Shown in pieces: positions 1 to 9,187 of a DNA stretch of 59,958 nucleotides (position 1 is the first letter of the stretch; each line of letters starts with the position of its first letter). Both the position numbers and the translations under genes were made by a program. The notes beneath the pieces were generated by a model, which saw nothing but the letters and a program-made list of their open reading frames with translations, was not told where the DNA came from and searched no databases. Origin of the DNA: Chloroflexota bacterium (lineage in GTDB: Bacteria; Chloroflexota; Anaerolineae; Anaerolineales; Anaerolineaceae); the NCBI GenBank assembly GCA_029556265.1, contig JAKQFH010000043.1, positions 1-59,958 on the forward strand. The letters run 5' to 3'.

Positions 1-870
<870 letters not shown>

Positions 871-878
871 CTAAACTA

Positions 879-894
879 CCACTCATTTGAGTGG
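879..894. promoter_or_regulatory. Inverted repeat upstream of nifJ
   Basis: CCACTCATTTGAGTGG is a perfect inverted repeat: 7-bp arms around TT. It lies about 65 bp upstream of the nifJ start, in the only promoter-bearing gap. It could be an operator for a dimeric regulator or an RNA hairpin in the leader. No regulator can be named from the sequence. The rest of the 817-1088 gap is AT-rich and shows no gene. Confidence 0.35.
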
Positions 895-1088
895 CTGATA
901 TTTTCTGACTTATTGTATCTTATTTTTAATTTTTTGCGGGGTGTTTTTGCGGTTTCGTTCGGGAAAGTGGGAGTGCTTTGTTCCTGGCAAGCGCGGGGCA
1001 TGAGCTGTGAATGCATTTTCAACCCTCCTTTTCTGCCACCGTAAACACCCCCATGCATGTAAAGAGAAAAGAATAGGATGGCAATTCA

Positions 1089-1898
1089 TTAGGCCATTTT
1101 TTTTATTATTTGAAAGAATAATTCTTGTGAAAAAACCGAATATTTACACCATAATTCATCAAGAAAGGTGAGAGGATTAACAGTTAAAAAACCTGTTACT
1201 GCATTGGAATTGATCAATAGTAGGAATTTTAATAATATCGGATAGTCTTCCTGGGCTGGCTTGAACCACTTTAATGGATCAGTTAACTCCACAGGTATCG
1301 GTTGGTCGTAGGCAGTTTTTGGTAATTCAATCTGGATTTGAATAGGGTAATTTTGAATAGGATTTTGCAGATAGCTGAATCCTGCTCTATGAATCACCAA
1401 ATTCCTAATCTCAAAGAAATGCAGATACCAATCTTGCCGATTTTTATCGACAATGGAATGGAAACTAATTTCCTGATCTGAATCTTTTGATCGTCTTGCT
1501 AAACTTTTTAAATATTTATTGTTTTTAAAACTACACTCTGCTTGATGTAATTTCATTCTCATAATCTCATTTATTAATAAAGCTATCGTATCAAGACCTG
1601 TGTTTAATCTCGAAATGAAATCATAAACAAAGAAATTAACATATTGTTCAATATAAGTACTTGGTTTTTCTACAGTGAAGATATTTAAGTAATTACGTGC
1701 CATAAGCATTTGAACAGCTGTTTGTTTAGCGCTGTTTATTAAGTCGAATTCAATTCTTCGAGAGTCTGTTAACGCCACCCCAAATGAACGTTCAAAAAGT
1801 AATGAAAATAAGTCGTTTAACGCAGGGATATCGTTAATCAATTGCTTTTCGATCGATAAAAAATATTTAAAACGAAACGAGTCATTATGCTGGACCAT
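1089..1898 (-). CDS. AT-rich orphan protein with HEPN-like RNxxxH motif
   Basis: This 269-residue protein was not recognised as a named family. Its most telling stretch is EIRNLVIHRAGF near residues 163-174. R165-N-x3-H170 matches the R-N/D/H-x3-H motif of HEPN domains, which are found in toxin RNases and in defence proteins. The segments before it are helical and rich in Lys, Asn and Ile. The start at 1898 is chosen because GAGGG lies 8-9 nt upstream; an in-frame start at 1955 lacks a good site. Base use is much more AT-rich than in the Nudix and LysM genes beside it, which suggests transfer. No antitoxin-like partner is seen next to it. HEPN assignment is an inference from one motif. Confidence 0.55.
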   Translation of the reverse strand: MVQHNDSFRFKYFLSIEKQLINDIPALNDLFSLLFERSFGVALTDSRRIEFDLINSAKQTAVQMLMARNYLNIFTVEKPSTYIEQYVNFFVYDFISRLNTGLDTIALLINEIMRMKLHQAECSFKNNKYLKSLARRSKDSDQEISFHSIVDKNRQDWYLHFFEIRNLVIHRAGFSYLQNPIQNYPIQIQIELPKTAYDQPIPVELTDPLKWFKPAQEDYPILLKFLLLINSNAVTGFLTVNPLTFLDELWCKYSVFSQELFFQIIKKMA

Positions 1899-2002
1899 TT
1901 CAGATTCCCTCAAAATTATGTTGACTTGATCTTGCGGGGTTTCCCGACCATGCAAGTTGCATGACCGTCAGGTCTCCCCCTTTGGCTGCCCTGATCAGAG
2001 CT

Positions 2003-2581
2003 TCACTCCTTTCCCAGCCCGCCGAACCCCGACAGCTGCCCCGGAAAGCGCCGGCCAAGCTCCGGCAGGGCCAGCATCAAAGTCACCATCGTTTTACCGT
2101 CCGCCAACTCCCCGGCGAAAGCCCGGCGGTAAAGTTCCGCGAGCGGCAGGCGCTCCAGCTCCAAAAATTCGTCTTCATCCTGCTCCAGCGGTGCCTCGCG
2201 CAAATCCAAAGCCAGGTAGGCATGCATATACTCATTCGAATAGCCCGCCACCATGAAAAACCCGCCCAATTCCACCAGCTCCCCGCTGTCCATGCCGGTT
2301 TCCTCGCGCAATTCCCGGCGCGCGCTTTCCAAAGGCTGCTCGCCCGGGTCCATCACCCCCGCCGGCAGCTCCAGCATCAGCCCCTCCGCCCCAATGCGGT
2401 ACTGCGTCACCAGCAGCGCCTCCCCATTTGCCGTCACAGGCAGCAGCGTCACCGCGTTGGCGTGGTCCACCAGATCGTAAGCCCGCTCGCGCCCATCCGG
2501 CAAACGAACGCCCACCTTCACCACGTCAAAGGCGTGCGCTGTCAATACTGTCTTGTGGGAGAGGATTTCGTGTGCTTTCAT
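2003..2581 (-). CDS. Nudix hydrolase, ADP-ribose pyrophosphatase-like
   Basis: The 192-residue protein carries a complete Nudix box, G-x5-E-x7-REUxEExGU, read as GVMDPGEQPLESARRELREE followed by TGM. This motif binds the catalytic Mg ions. The stretch before it (LLVTQYRIGAEGLMLELPAG) and the one after it (GFFMVAGYSNEYMHAYLALD) are typical of the ADP-ribose pyrophosphatase (NudF) branch, which splits ADP-ribose into AMP and ribose 5-phosphate in the cytoplasm. Length is normal for that branch. Substrate is inferred, since Nudix specificity is hard to read from sequence. The gene stands alone, with the lipoprotein gene upstream on the same strand. Confidence 0.85.
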   Translation of the reverse strand: MKAHEILSHKTVLTAHAFDVVKVGVRLPDGRERAYDLVDHANAVTLLPVTANGEALLVTQYRIGAEGLMLELPAGVMDPGEQPLESARRELREETGMDSGELVELGGFFMVAGYSNEYMHAYLALDLREAPLEQDEDEFLELERLPLAELYRRAFAGELADGKTMVTLMLALPELGRRFPGQLSGFGGLGKE

Positions 2582-2772
2582 AATGTCCTTTCAGTACTTT
2601 ACGCCCGAACGTCTTTGGAGAGCCAGGTTTGCCCGCTCTCCGACCTGAAACTCAGCGCCCTCACCGCCCGTAAATCCGCCTCAAAACGCGCTGTCCGTCC
2701 GAACATGCTTTCATCTTGTTCCGGATTGATTCTACCGCGAAAGCTTGCCAACCCGCCCCGCCCTCGTGCCGC

Positions 2773-2806
2773 AAAAAAAAACCGGAGAGCATTCCTGCCC
2801 TCCGGT
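2773..2806 (-). terminator. Rho-independent terminator after the LysM lipoprotein gene
   Basis: Read on the minus strand, ACCGGAG and CTCCGGT form a 7-bp stem followed by a run of nine T. It sits about 20 nt beyond the stop codon of the gene at 2827-3483. Confidence 0.85.
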
Positions 2807-2826
2807 ATCTCAAACGCGAAAATTGG

Positions 2827-3483
2827 TTACGGTATCTGCAGCACCTGCCCGGGTTTCAGGTCGTACGGCGGGGTCAGCCCGTTCACGGCGATAATCGCCT
2901 CGGGCCACACGTCGCCATATTCGCAAGCGATGCTGTACACAGTCTCGCCAGCGGAAACGGTCCAGGTATCCGGATGGGGCAGTTGCGCCCGGTCCGCGGT
3001 GGGCCAGCTTCCGCTTTGCGGGATATCGAGGACGTCGCCGATGCTGAGCCAGCTGTTGTAATTATTCAGCGCCAGCATCTCAGCCGGGTCCACGTCATAG
3101 CGGCGCGCCAGGCAGTAAATCGTCTCGCCAGACTGCACGGTATGGGTCAGCGGGCGGGTCATCACCGGCGTGGGCGGCAGGGGCGTGGCGGTCGGGTTGG
3201 GCACCGGCGTATTGGTCGGCAGCAAAATACCCGCGGCGGTCGCCACCACGGGCGTGCCCTGCGCGTTGGTCACCATCACAGTCGGCTGGTTGAATTTTTC
3301 CATAATCGCCTGAGCGGTCATCGTGGCATTCAGAATCTGCTGGTCCACCGGCAGAGGCGTGCTCGCCGAGTCGATCACTTTTGGGGTGGCAACCGGCGCT
3401 TTGGAATAGGGGCGCTGACAGGCCGAAAGCAGCGCGATCAGCAGCAGGAGCGCGGCGGTAAGTATTCGAAGTTGCTTTGACAT
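2827..3483 (-). CDS. Lipoprotein with two LysM domains
   Basis: The 218-residue protein has a lipoprotein signal peptide with lipobox LLSAC (Cys22), then a Thr/Pro-rich linker (about residues 75-108). Two LysM domains follow, at about residues 113-157 and 172-218. Their starts read THTVQSGETIYCLARRYDVD and WTVSAGETVYSIACEYGDVW. LysM modules bind N-acetylglucosamine polymers such as peptidoglycan, so the protein is probably anchored to the outer face of the membrane and holds the wall. No enzymatic domain is visible. It starts at ATG 3483 with a weak GGAG upstream and ends before a strong terminator. Confidence 0.85.
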   Translation of the reverse strand: MSKQLRILTAALLLLIALLSACQRPYSKAPVATPKVIDSASTPLPVDQQILNATMTAQAIMEKFNQPTVMVTNAQGTPVVATAAGILLPTNTPVPNPTATPLPPTPVMTRPLTHTVQSGETIYCLARRYDVDPAEMLALNNYNSWLSIGDVLDIPQSGSWPTADRAQLPHPDTWTVSAGETVYSIACEYGDVWPEAIIAVNGLTPPYDLKPGQVLQIP

Positions 3484-3550
3484 AGGTCATCTCCAATCTT
3501 GCGCGTAAATCTTACGGTTTAACTTGCAAGTTTCGTGCCAGAGTTAGGAA

Positions 3551-3582
3551 AAAGGAAACCGACAGGGGGTGCCTGTCGGTTT
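3551..3582 (-). terminator. Terminator after the 65-residue protein gene
   Basis: AAACCGACAG and CTGTCGGTTT form a perfect 10-bp stem around a 7-nt loop. On the minus strand the stem is followed by a T-rich tract (TTTCCTTTTTCC counted from the stem end). It lies about 40 nt after the stop at 3621. Confidence 0.8.
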
Positions 3583-3620
3583 GAAAGGGCGTTGGGCGGA
3601 GCGCGCCGCCCGGGCGGGAT

Positions 3621-3818
3621 TTACTTTTTCTTGAGGGCGGGCAGCCCGGAAGGCAGCTCGATGACGATTTTGCCGGCCGGGACAGCTTCGACGGCTTCGG
3701 CTTTGCGCAGGTCCGTGGAGAAGTAGTACAGCTCGGTCGCTTTGCCGCTGGCGCGGACCACTTTCTTCATGTGGAGGAAATATTCCTTACCCTTTGAGTT
3801 TTTAACGCTGAATGCCAT
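3621..3818 (-). CDS. Small conserved basic protein of unknown function
   Basis: This 65-residue protein begins MAFSVKNSKGKEYFLHMKK and ends LPALKKK. It resembles short 'Fxx(N/K)xKGxxYxLH...AVPxG' proteins that I recall from Anaerolineae-like genomes; the match is from memory and no function is known to me. The start has AAGGAG six nt upstream. The gene has its own consensus-like promoter and a strong terminator, so it is a real monocistronic gene. High Lys content and small size could fit nucleic acid binding, but nothing shows this directly. Confidence 0.75.
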   Translation of the reverse strand: MAFSVKNSKGKEYFLHMKKVVRASGKATELYYFSTDLRKAEAVEAVPAGKIVIELPSGLPALKKK

Positions 3819-3851
3819 GGTTTACTCCTTTGTAAATGGCTGGATGAATTC

Positions 3852-3880
3852 AGTTTACAGAGATTGGAGGTGAATGTCAA
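3852..3880 (-). promoter_or_regulatory. Promoter of the 65-residue protein gene
   Basis: On the minus strand, TTGACA (3875-3880) and TAAACT (3852-3857) are separated by 17 bp, a near-consensus housekeeping promoter. The start codon lies about 33 nt downstream of the -10 box, after AAGGAG. Confidence 0.75.
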
Positions 3881-3882
3881 AC

Positions 3883-3916
3883 GGGAGCAGAGGGGGGCGG
3901 GGGGGAGGGAGGGGAG
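3883..3916 (+). other. G-run tract with G-quadruplex potential
   Basis: The plus strand carries at least five runs of three or more G (GGG, GGGGGG, GGGGGGG, GGG, GGGG) separated by 1-6 nt. It lies directly upstream of the -35 box of the small protein gene. The pattern meets the usual intramolecular quadruplex rule. A role is not shown. Confidence 0.5.
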
Positions 3917-4044
3917 CCAGAGTAAAGAATGGAAACCTCCTATAGGATCTAAACTCAATGGTTATGTTCCCTGGCAGAAGTTAACCCATGTTTTTCAGAA
4001 CTAAACAGATAGTAATTAAGTTAGCAGGTAATTAAATAATCTTT

Positions 4045-4902
4045 TCATAAACCTTCAGTTGCTGTTACCGCTTCCCAAATTATCCTTTCATTTTCAATCG
4101 ATCTTTCCAAATGTTTCAAGGCCAAATTCACATAGATTGCGTAGATTACTGAATATTGTGCAATTCGAGAGTTAATGGCTTCGGCCTTCAATTCCTGAGC
4201 AACTGAGATTAAAACACTATCAGCAATTTCAGCTAAAGGCGATGTAACATCGCCAGTTATTGCTATTACCTTGCAACCGTTCTCTTTTGCAATTTTCGCT
4301 GTACGAACCGGAATTTGAGAACTTCCTGATTGAGAAATGACGCAAACTACATCCTCTTTTGAGAGTAATGCGCTGCGCATTATCTGGAGATATGCATCTG
4401 TCATAATTGTGCAATTAACTCCGATCCTAAACAACTGATAATAAAGCTCCTCTGCCATTGGGCCAGAATTGCCAACAGCGACAATGAAGGTATGCTTTGC
4501 ATTGTCAATGTAGTTGATACATTTTTCCATTGCATTATGGTCGAGCACTTCCATCGTTGCCTGAATAGCCTGGATTGCACCTCCCATCACCTTTTCAGCA
4601 ATCACACCAGGAGTGTCTGAAGTATTGATCGCTTCATAGATAAGATCACTGGTCATTGGTATAGACCGAGACAAAGACACAATAAACTCGACCCAACGCT
4701 TGTATCCCAGTAGCCGAAAAAATCTGACAACCGTTGCGTCACTTACACCGGCTTCATCCGCCACATCTGCTAGGGACATACGTATCACTGAATAGTAATT
4801 TTCCTGAATAAAATCAGCAATCTTTTTTTCAGCCATTGATAAGGAATCATAATATGCTTGAATCCTGTTTAATGCATCATTAATTGTTCCGCTATTATTC
4901 AT
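4045..4902 (-). CDS. MurR/RpiR-family transcriptional regulator (HTH plus SIS)
   Basis: The 285-residue protein has an N-terminal RpiR-type helix-turn-helix (SLADVADEAGVSDATVVRFF, about residues 43-62). A SIS phosphosugar-binding domain occupies about residues 115-260, with VAVGNSGPMAEELYYQLFRI and VVCVISQSGSSQIPVRTAKI. Family members sense phosphorylated sugars or amino sugars and repress or activate catabolic operons. ATG 4902 is preferred over an upstream TTG (4923) because GGAG lies 7 nt before it. A TATAAT box lies at 4955-4960. The gene is divergent from the PTS genes that begin at 5150, so it is probably their regulator. Confidence 0.9.
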   Translation of the reverse strand: MNNSGTINDALNRIQAYYDSLSMAEKKIADFIQENYYSVIRMSLADVADEAGVSDATVVRFFRLLGYKRWVEFIVSLSRSIPMTSDLIYEAINTSDTPGVIAEKVMGGAIQAIQATMEVLDHNAMEKCINYIDNAKHTFIVAVGNSGPMAEELYYQLFRIGVNCTIMTDAYLQIMRSALLSKEDVVCVISQSGSSQIPVRTAKIAKENGCKVIAITGDVTSPLAEIADSVLISVAQELKAEAINSRIAQYSVIYAIYVNLALKHLERSIENERIIWEAVTATEGL

Positions 4903-5149
4903 TTTATGACTCCGTATTTTCAAATTATGGGCCTTGACTTAAATATACAATAATATTATACTATCGAGTAGTTCTACTTTTGTTGTAATTAGTCCGTAGT
5001 ATTACTTTATGATGTGAATTAACCATGAAACTTTTTATATTGATTCACAATCAGCCCCAATTTTCCTTCTTTCACCCTTGTATTGACTATTTAATGAATT
5101 ATATAACAATTCGATCTAAGTTCTTGCTATCCTCGTAAAAGGTAAGAAT
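4903..5149. promoter_or_regulatory. Divergent promoter region between rpiR-type regulator and PTS genes
   Basis: This very AT-rich gap holds a TATAAT box (4955-4960) for the regulator and a TTGACT element (near 5085) in front of the PTS genes. The palindrome ACTATCGAGTAGT lies near 4961-4973, next to the regulator's -10 box, and could be the regulator's operator. Operator assignment is a guess from symmetry and position. Confidence 0.45.
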
Positions 5150-5557
5150 ATGTATACTGTCATTATTTTCAGCCATGGAGATTTTTCGAAAGGAATCTTA
5201 AATTCTGCCGAATTAATTCTTGGCAATCAGCAGGATGTGTTTGCATTTTCTGTTCAAGAAAACTGTGATTTAGATTCTCTAAAGTCCGAAATTGAAACGC
5301 TTCTGATTTCTTGTGAAAAACAAGGTGAGGATGTCGTTTTTCTTACTGATTTGTTCTTCGGTTCTCCATTTAATATTGTCAACTCGTTGATGCAAACTTA
5401 TCACTTTGAACACGTGACAGGGATGAATCTTCCCCTTCTAATTGAAATTCTCAGTCAGAGGAACCATAAAAGCATAAAAGAAACACTTGAATCATCAATT
5501 CCGATATCAAAGGATTCAATAATTGATTGTATTAAATACTTCCAATCAAACTTGTGA
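5150..5557 (+). CDS. PTS system mannose/fructose-family EIIA component
   Basis: The 135-residue protein is a stand-alone EIIA of the mannose class. It begins MYTVIIFSHGDFSKGILNSA, where His9 in SHG is the expected phospho-acceptor from HPr. The motif FLTDLFFGSPFN matches the conserved D-x2-GGSP-like loop of this class. It passes phosphate to EIIB in the cytoplasm. A GTAAGAATA stretch is the only ribosome-site-like sequence before the ATG. It leads the PTS cluster; the EIIB gene follows 132 nt later, an unusually long gap that holds no gene. Confidence 0.88.
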   Translation: MYTVIIFSHGDFSKGILNSAELILGNQQDVFAFSVQENCDLDSLKSEIETLLISCEKQGEDVVFLTDLFFGSPFNIVNSLMQTYHFEHVTGMNLPLLIEILSQRNHKSIKETLESSIPISKDSIIDCIKYFQSNL

Positions 5558-5689
5558 ATATTGCTGGGAAATTTTCAACTAAGCCCAGTGATAATAATTG
5601 GCGGAGGTATTGATTTAAGAAAGGAGTGGCCTATAGATGAGATAACGAAGTTGTGTTGAAGCAAGATGGAAAAAGGAGATTAATGTCAC

Positions 5690-6169
5690 ATGAAGAATAT
5701 TGTTCTTACTCGTATTGATGATAGATTAATCCATGGGCAGGTAGTCGCTTTTTGGATGAAAGAAAATCCCATAAATAAGATTCTGATCATTGATGATCTA
5801 CTTGCGTCCGATAATTTTATGAGCAGAATCTATAAAGCAGCAGCGCCCAGCGGTACAGAGGTGATTTTGTTAAACCGAGCCGAAGGCCAATCCTTTCTCA
5901 AAGAGGAGAACAATAAAGATGAAAGAATTTTTTTAATTGTCAAAGTTCCAGAACGAATTGAAGAGCTGATAGATGCCGGTATCCCTATCAAGAAGGTTGT
6001 CTTAGGCGGAATGGGAGCAAACAATCATCGCAAAACATTTAACCGCAATGTTTCTGCAAGTGCTGATGAGATCGCCTGTTTTAAGAGAATCCTTGAAAAA
6101 GGGACGGATATCGTTTATCAGATGATTCCAAGCGACAAGCCTGCGCCCATTCAGGCTTTCATCAAATAA
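5690..6169 (+). CDS. PTS system mannose/fructose/sorbose-family EIIB component
   Basis: The 159-residue protein starts MKNIVLTRIDDRLIHGQVVA. The RLIHGQV motif with His15 is the phosphorylated site of mannose-class EIIB, which accepts phosphate from EIIA and hands it to the incoming sugar. Length matches the family. The ribosome site AAAAGGAG lies 11-12 nt before the ATG. Sugar specificity cannot be read from the sequence. The HPr and Enzyme I proteins needed to feed phosphate are not in the window. Confidence 0.9.
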   Translation: MKNIVLTRIDDRLIHGQVVAFWMKENPINKILIIDDLLASDNFMSRIYKAAAPSGTEVILLNRAEGQSFLKEENNKDERIFLIVKVPERIEELIDAGIPIKKVVLGGMGANNHRKTFNRNVSASADEIACFKRILEKGTDIVYQMIPSDKPAPIQAFIK

Positions 6170-6189
6170 GTCTTCAAAGGAGCAACAAC

Positions 6190-7794
6190 ATGACTGTTTT
6201 ACAAGCTATTCTTATTTCCCTGCTCTACTACATATGCAATAGTACATGGGGTTTGGGCGTGGGATGGTGGACCCTGATGCGTCCGTTGGTATCTGGCTTT
6301 CTTACAGGCGTCATTCTTGGGGACCCTGTTATGGGTGCGATTGTTGGTGCCCAAATTAATGTTTTATACCTGGGCTGGATTGGCGCTGGCGGGGCATTGC
6401 CAAGCGACATTGCACTTGCCGGTGTCGTTGGAACTGCAATTGCAATTACTGCTGGTATAGATGCGAATACTGCAATGGCATTAGCTGTTCCTGTCGGCTT
6501 GTTAGGCTCTGTAATATGGGTCACAAAAATGACCTTGAATACAGGATATGTGCGTATTGCAGAGAAATTTGCTGAAAAAGGTGAAACAAATAAGTATTGG
6601 ATTGCGGATGTCGCACTTCCGCAATTAATGCTCTTCCTGTTTTCCTTCATACCATGTTTCGTTTTGGTGTATTTCGGCTCCGAATACATTCAATCTATCC
6701 TAACATTTATGGGAGACAAAGTTGTTGGGGTTCTTGCCATCATTGGAGGCATGCTTCCCGCAGTAGGTATTGCACTCACCTTAAAATCAATTTTTAAAGG
6801 AATGGCGATACCCTTCTTCTTCCTTGGATTCCTCCTTGTCCAATTCTTCGGTTTAAACATGATTTCAGTCGGTTTTCTGGCTGTAGTCCTTACCCTTATT
6901 TACATGCAGATTGTAAATCTGGCGAAGCCAATTGAAATTCCTAAATCCGTAGATACAGAAAAAGTTGAGAAACGCTATGCACTCCTTGATAAGAAGACAA
7001 TATGGCGTTCATGGTTAAACTGGATTATGTTCAATCAGGCCAACTATAACTACGAAAGGATGCAAGGCACCGGTTTTTGTCACTCGATGGTTCCCATAAT
7101 TGACAAACTTTATCCTGATAATCCTGAAAAACGGGCTGAACGGATGAAACTCCAAATGCAGTTCTTTAACACTGAACCGCAATGGGGCGCCTGCATCATT
7201 GGACTTACAGCTGCGTTCGAGGAGAAGAAAGCTCAGGGAATCGAAGAAATTTCTGATGAGGTGATCACCTCCACAAAGACTGGTTTGATGGGACCCCTTG
7301 CAGGTATCGGAGATACGATTGATGGTGGCGTTGTTACTCCGCTGCTTCTCTCCCTGTTTATCGGTATCGCCGCTACTGGGAACCTGCTTGGACCAATCGG
7401 CTACATCATCGTCGAAGCGGCCTTTATGTGGTCTATTTATTGGTTCTCTTATAAATTAGGCTATGAGAAAGGAAGCGATGCAATTCTTAACATTCTCGAA
7501 AGCGGAAAGATCAATCAACTCATTCTAGGCGCGTCAATTATGGGTTGCACTGTCCTCGGTGCGTTGGTTGGCAACTTTGTAAACTTGAAATTGGGCATAA
7601 ACATCCCCTTGGGTGCGAGCGGTCCATTCAACCTTCAGACCCAACTCTTTGACACAATCTTGCCTGGTTTACTGCCATTGCTTCTTACTCTGGGAAGCTA
7701 TTTCTTGATGAAAAAAGGTTGGTCCTCAGTAAAAGTAATCGGCCTTGTGGTTGCAATAGGTCTGGTAGGCGGCTTATTAGGTATCTTAGCCTAA
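6190..7794 (+). CDS. PTS mannose-family EIIC and EIID fused in one protein
   Basis: This 534-residue membrane protein combines two subunits that are normally separate. Residues 1 to about 250 are EIIC-like: several membrane segments, with GVILGDPVMGAIVGAQINVL and GGALPSDIALAGVVGTA. From about residue 270 the chain is EIID-like: QANYNYERMQGTGFCHSMVP, LYPDNPEKRAERMKLQMQFF and GLMGPLAGIGDTIDGGV. Together they form the sugar channel of mannose-class PTS. The ribosome site AAAGGAG lies 9 nt before the ATG, 20 nt after the EIIB stop. No frameshift or stop separates the halves, and the linker around residues 250-270 is short and charged. The fusion is the odd feature; its sugar is unknown. Confidence 0.9.
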   Translation: MTVLQAILISLLYYICNSTWGLGVGWWTLMRPLVSGFLTGVILGDPVMGAIVGAQINVLYLGWIGAGGALPSDIALAGVVGTAIAITAGIDANTAMALAVPVGLLGSVIWVTKMTLNTGYVRIAEKFAEKGETNKYWIADVALPQLMLFLFSFIPCFVLVYFGSEYIQSILTFMGDKVVGVLAIIGGMLPAVGIALTLKSIFKGMAIPFFFLGFLLVQFFGLNMISVGFLAVVLTLIYMQIVNLAKPIEIPKSVDTEKVEKRYALLDKKTIWRSWLNWIMFNQANYNYERMQGTGFCHSMVPIIDKLYPDNPEKRAERMKLQMQFFNTEPQWGACIIGLTAAFEEKKAQGIEEISDEVITSTKTGLMGPLAGIGDTIDGGVVTPLLLSLFIGIAATGNLLGPIGYIIVEAAFMWSIYWFSYKLGYEKGSDAILNILESGKINQLILGASIMGCTVLGALVGNFVNLKLGINIPLGASGPFNLQTQLFDTILPGLLPLLLTLGSYFLMKKGWSSVKVIGLVVAIGLVGGLLGILA

Positions 7795-7830
7795 GCTCAC
7801 CTAAACATTAACATGAAATGACGATAACAT

Positions 7831-9045
7831 ATGAGTGAGTCGTATAAATCTTTTTCCTATCAGGAATACTTACTACATGTGGCGAAGCTACAGAAGGAAA
7901 TGAAAAAAGACAATATCGACGTCCTTCTTCTTTCAACGCCAGAAAATATCTATTATTCAACTGGTTACCGATCGTGGTATACATCTAGCTTGTTCCGCCC
8001 AGTATACGTTCTGGTTCCTCCTTCGGGTGATCCAGCGATAATACTTCGGATATTAGAGAAAACCACAGTTCAGTTTACGAGTTGGACACCTAGAATCTAC
8101 TGTTCTGGCACAGCCACACGCAACCTTGGCCAACTGGATGCTGTTGATTCAACAGATGCTATCCACAAATACTTAAATGATTTTGTACCTGGCGCAAAAA
8201 CCATTGGTGTCGAAGCCGGAATAGGACAACAACATTTCTGGTCCTTAAATTTACTTAAGGAGATTATTGACAGCCTCCCGCACATAACCTTTGTTGATGG
8301 TAGCTTACCAATTCAGCGGGCACGAATGGTGAAAACTCCTTGGGAAGTGGAAAAACTACGTACAGTGGGTCAGATTACTGAAAGGGCAATCCTCGAAACT
8401 GGGCAAACTATCATTGCGGGCGTTACCACAGAAAAAGATATTTCTAAGGGTATTGCAATGCGGATGTCAGCCAATGGAGTAGACAAGATTTCATACCTTA
8501 CAGTCACTAGTGGCCCTGATAAATACCGGACCTTCAACACCTATGCTACTGATCGAATAGTTCAAAAAGGCGATTTTATCCTGGTAGATATTAGTGGCCA
8601 CATTGATGGCTATGCTTCAGACCTGACAAGAGTTTTCTACCTAGGAACAACGCCTAATCTTGAAAGGGAAATGGCTTTCTTAGCTAGTGAATCAGTTAAA
8701 GCTGGCAAAAACGCAATGAAGCCAGGTAAAAAGGTATCTGAGATTAACCGTATCTGTGAGGAAGAAATTCGTAAGACTAAATTTAAGGATTTTCTTGTCC
8801 ACACAAGTGGTCATGGAATCGGTTTGAATGTAGTTGAACATCCCGTTTTGCAAGATAATGAGGATACTGAACTAAAGCCAGGTATGGTCTTTGCCGTCGA
8901 ACAAGGTGTATACCCTTTCGACATCGAAAAAGGTGTTGAAAGTATGTATCTTTCTTTTAGAATGGAAGATATGGTATTGATAACCGAGGACGGGTCTCAA
9001 TGGCTTACTGGTCCTGGCGATCCGATTATCGAGATACTTAACTGA
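7831..9045 (+). CDS. M24-family metallopeptidase, Xaa-Pro aminopeptidase/prolidase-like
   Basis: The 404-residue protein has a creatinase-type N-terminal domain (about 1-165) and a pita-bread M24 catalytic domain. All five metal ligands can be placed: Asp in ILVDISG, Asp in ASDLTR, His in TSGHGIGL, Glu in AVEQGVYPF and Glu in RMEDMV. Members cleave Xaa-Pro bonds or, less often, act on creatine-like or other small amides with two metal ions in the cytoplasm. It is the last gene of the PTS cluster and shares its AT-rich base use, so its substrate may be linked to the imported sugar. The start has only a weak ribosome site. Confidence 0.88.
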   Translation: MSESYKSFSYQEYLLHVAKLQKEMKKDNIDVLLLSTPENIYYSTGYRSWYTSSLFRPVYVLVPPSGDPAIILRILEKTTVQFTSWTPRIYCSGTATRNLGQLDAVDSTDAIHKYLNDFVPGAKTIGVEAGIGQQHFWSLNLLKEIIDSLPHITFVDGSLPIQRARMVKTPWEVEKLRTVGQITERAILETGQTIIAGVTTEKDISKGIAMRMSANGVDKISYLTVTSGPDKYRTFNTYATDRIVQKGDFILVDISGHIDGYASDLTRVFYLGTTPNLEREMAFLASESVKAGKNAMKPGKKVSEINRICEEEIRKTKFKDFLVHTSGHGIGLNVVEHPVLQDNEDTELKPGMVFAVEQGVYPFDIEKGVESMYLSFRMEDMVLITEDGSQWLTGPGDPIIEILN

Positions 9046-9061
9046 TTTTTCCCATTAAATC

Positions 9062-9092
9062 ACGTACCCCTGGATCACTTCCAGGGGTACGT
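9062..9092 (+). terminator. Long perfect hairpin after the M24 peptidase gene
   Basis: A 13-bp perfect stem (ACGTACCCCTGGA and its complement) with a 5-nt loop begins 16 nt after the stop codon. The downstream tract (AAATTATTAATAATT) is AT-rich but has no clean T run. It probably ends the PTS transcript. Confidence 0.6.
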
Positions 9093-9187
9093 AAATTATT
9101 AATAATTGGGGCTAAATCCGTGTGTTGCCAGTAGTGTAGGGTATTCATAAATATCTTTAACGTAAAAATGAATTTTTGAAACATCCT

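Noticed and set aside
1961-3061. 366-codon plus-strand frame across the Nudix and LysM genes
   Set aside because: It runs antisense to two well-supported genes and spans their gap; the protein is His/Gln/Arg-rich in the way typical of reverse frames.
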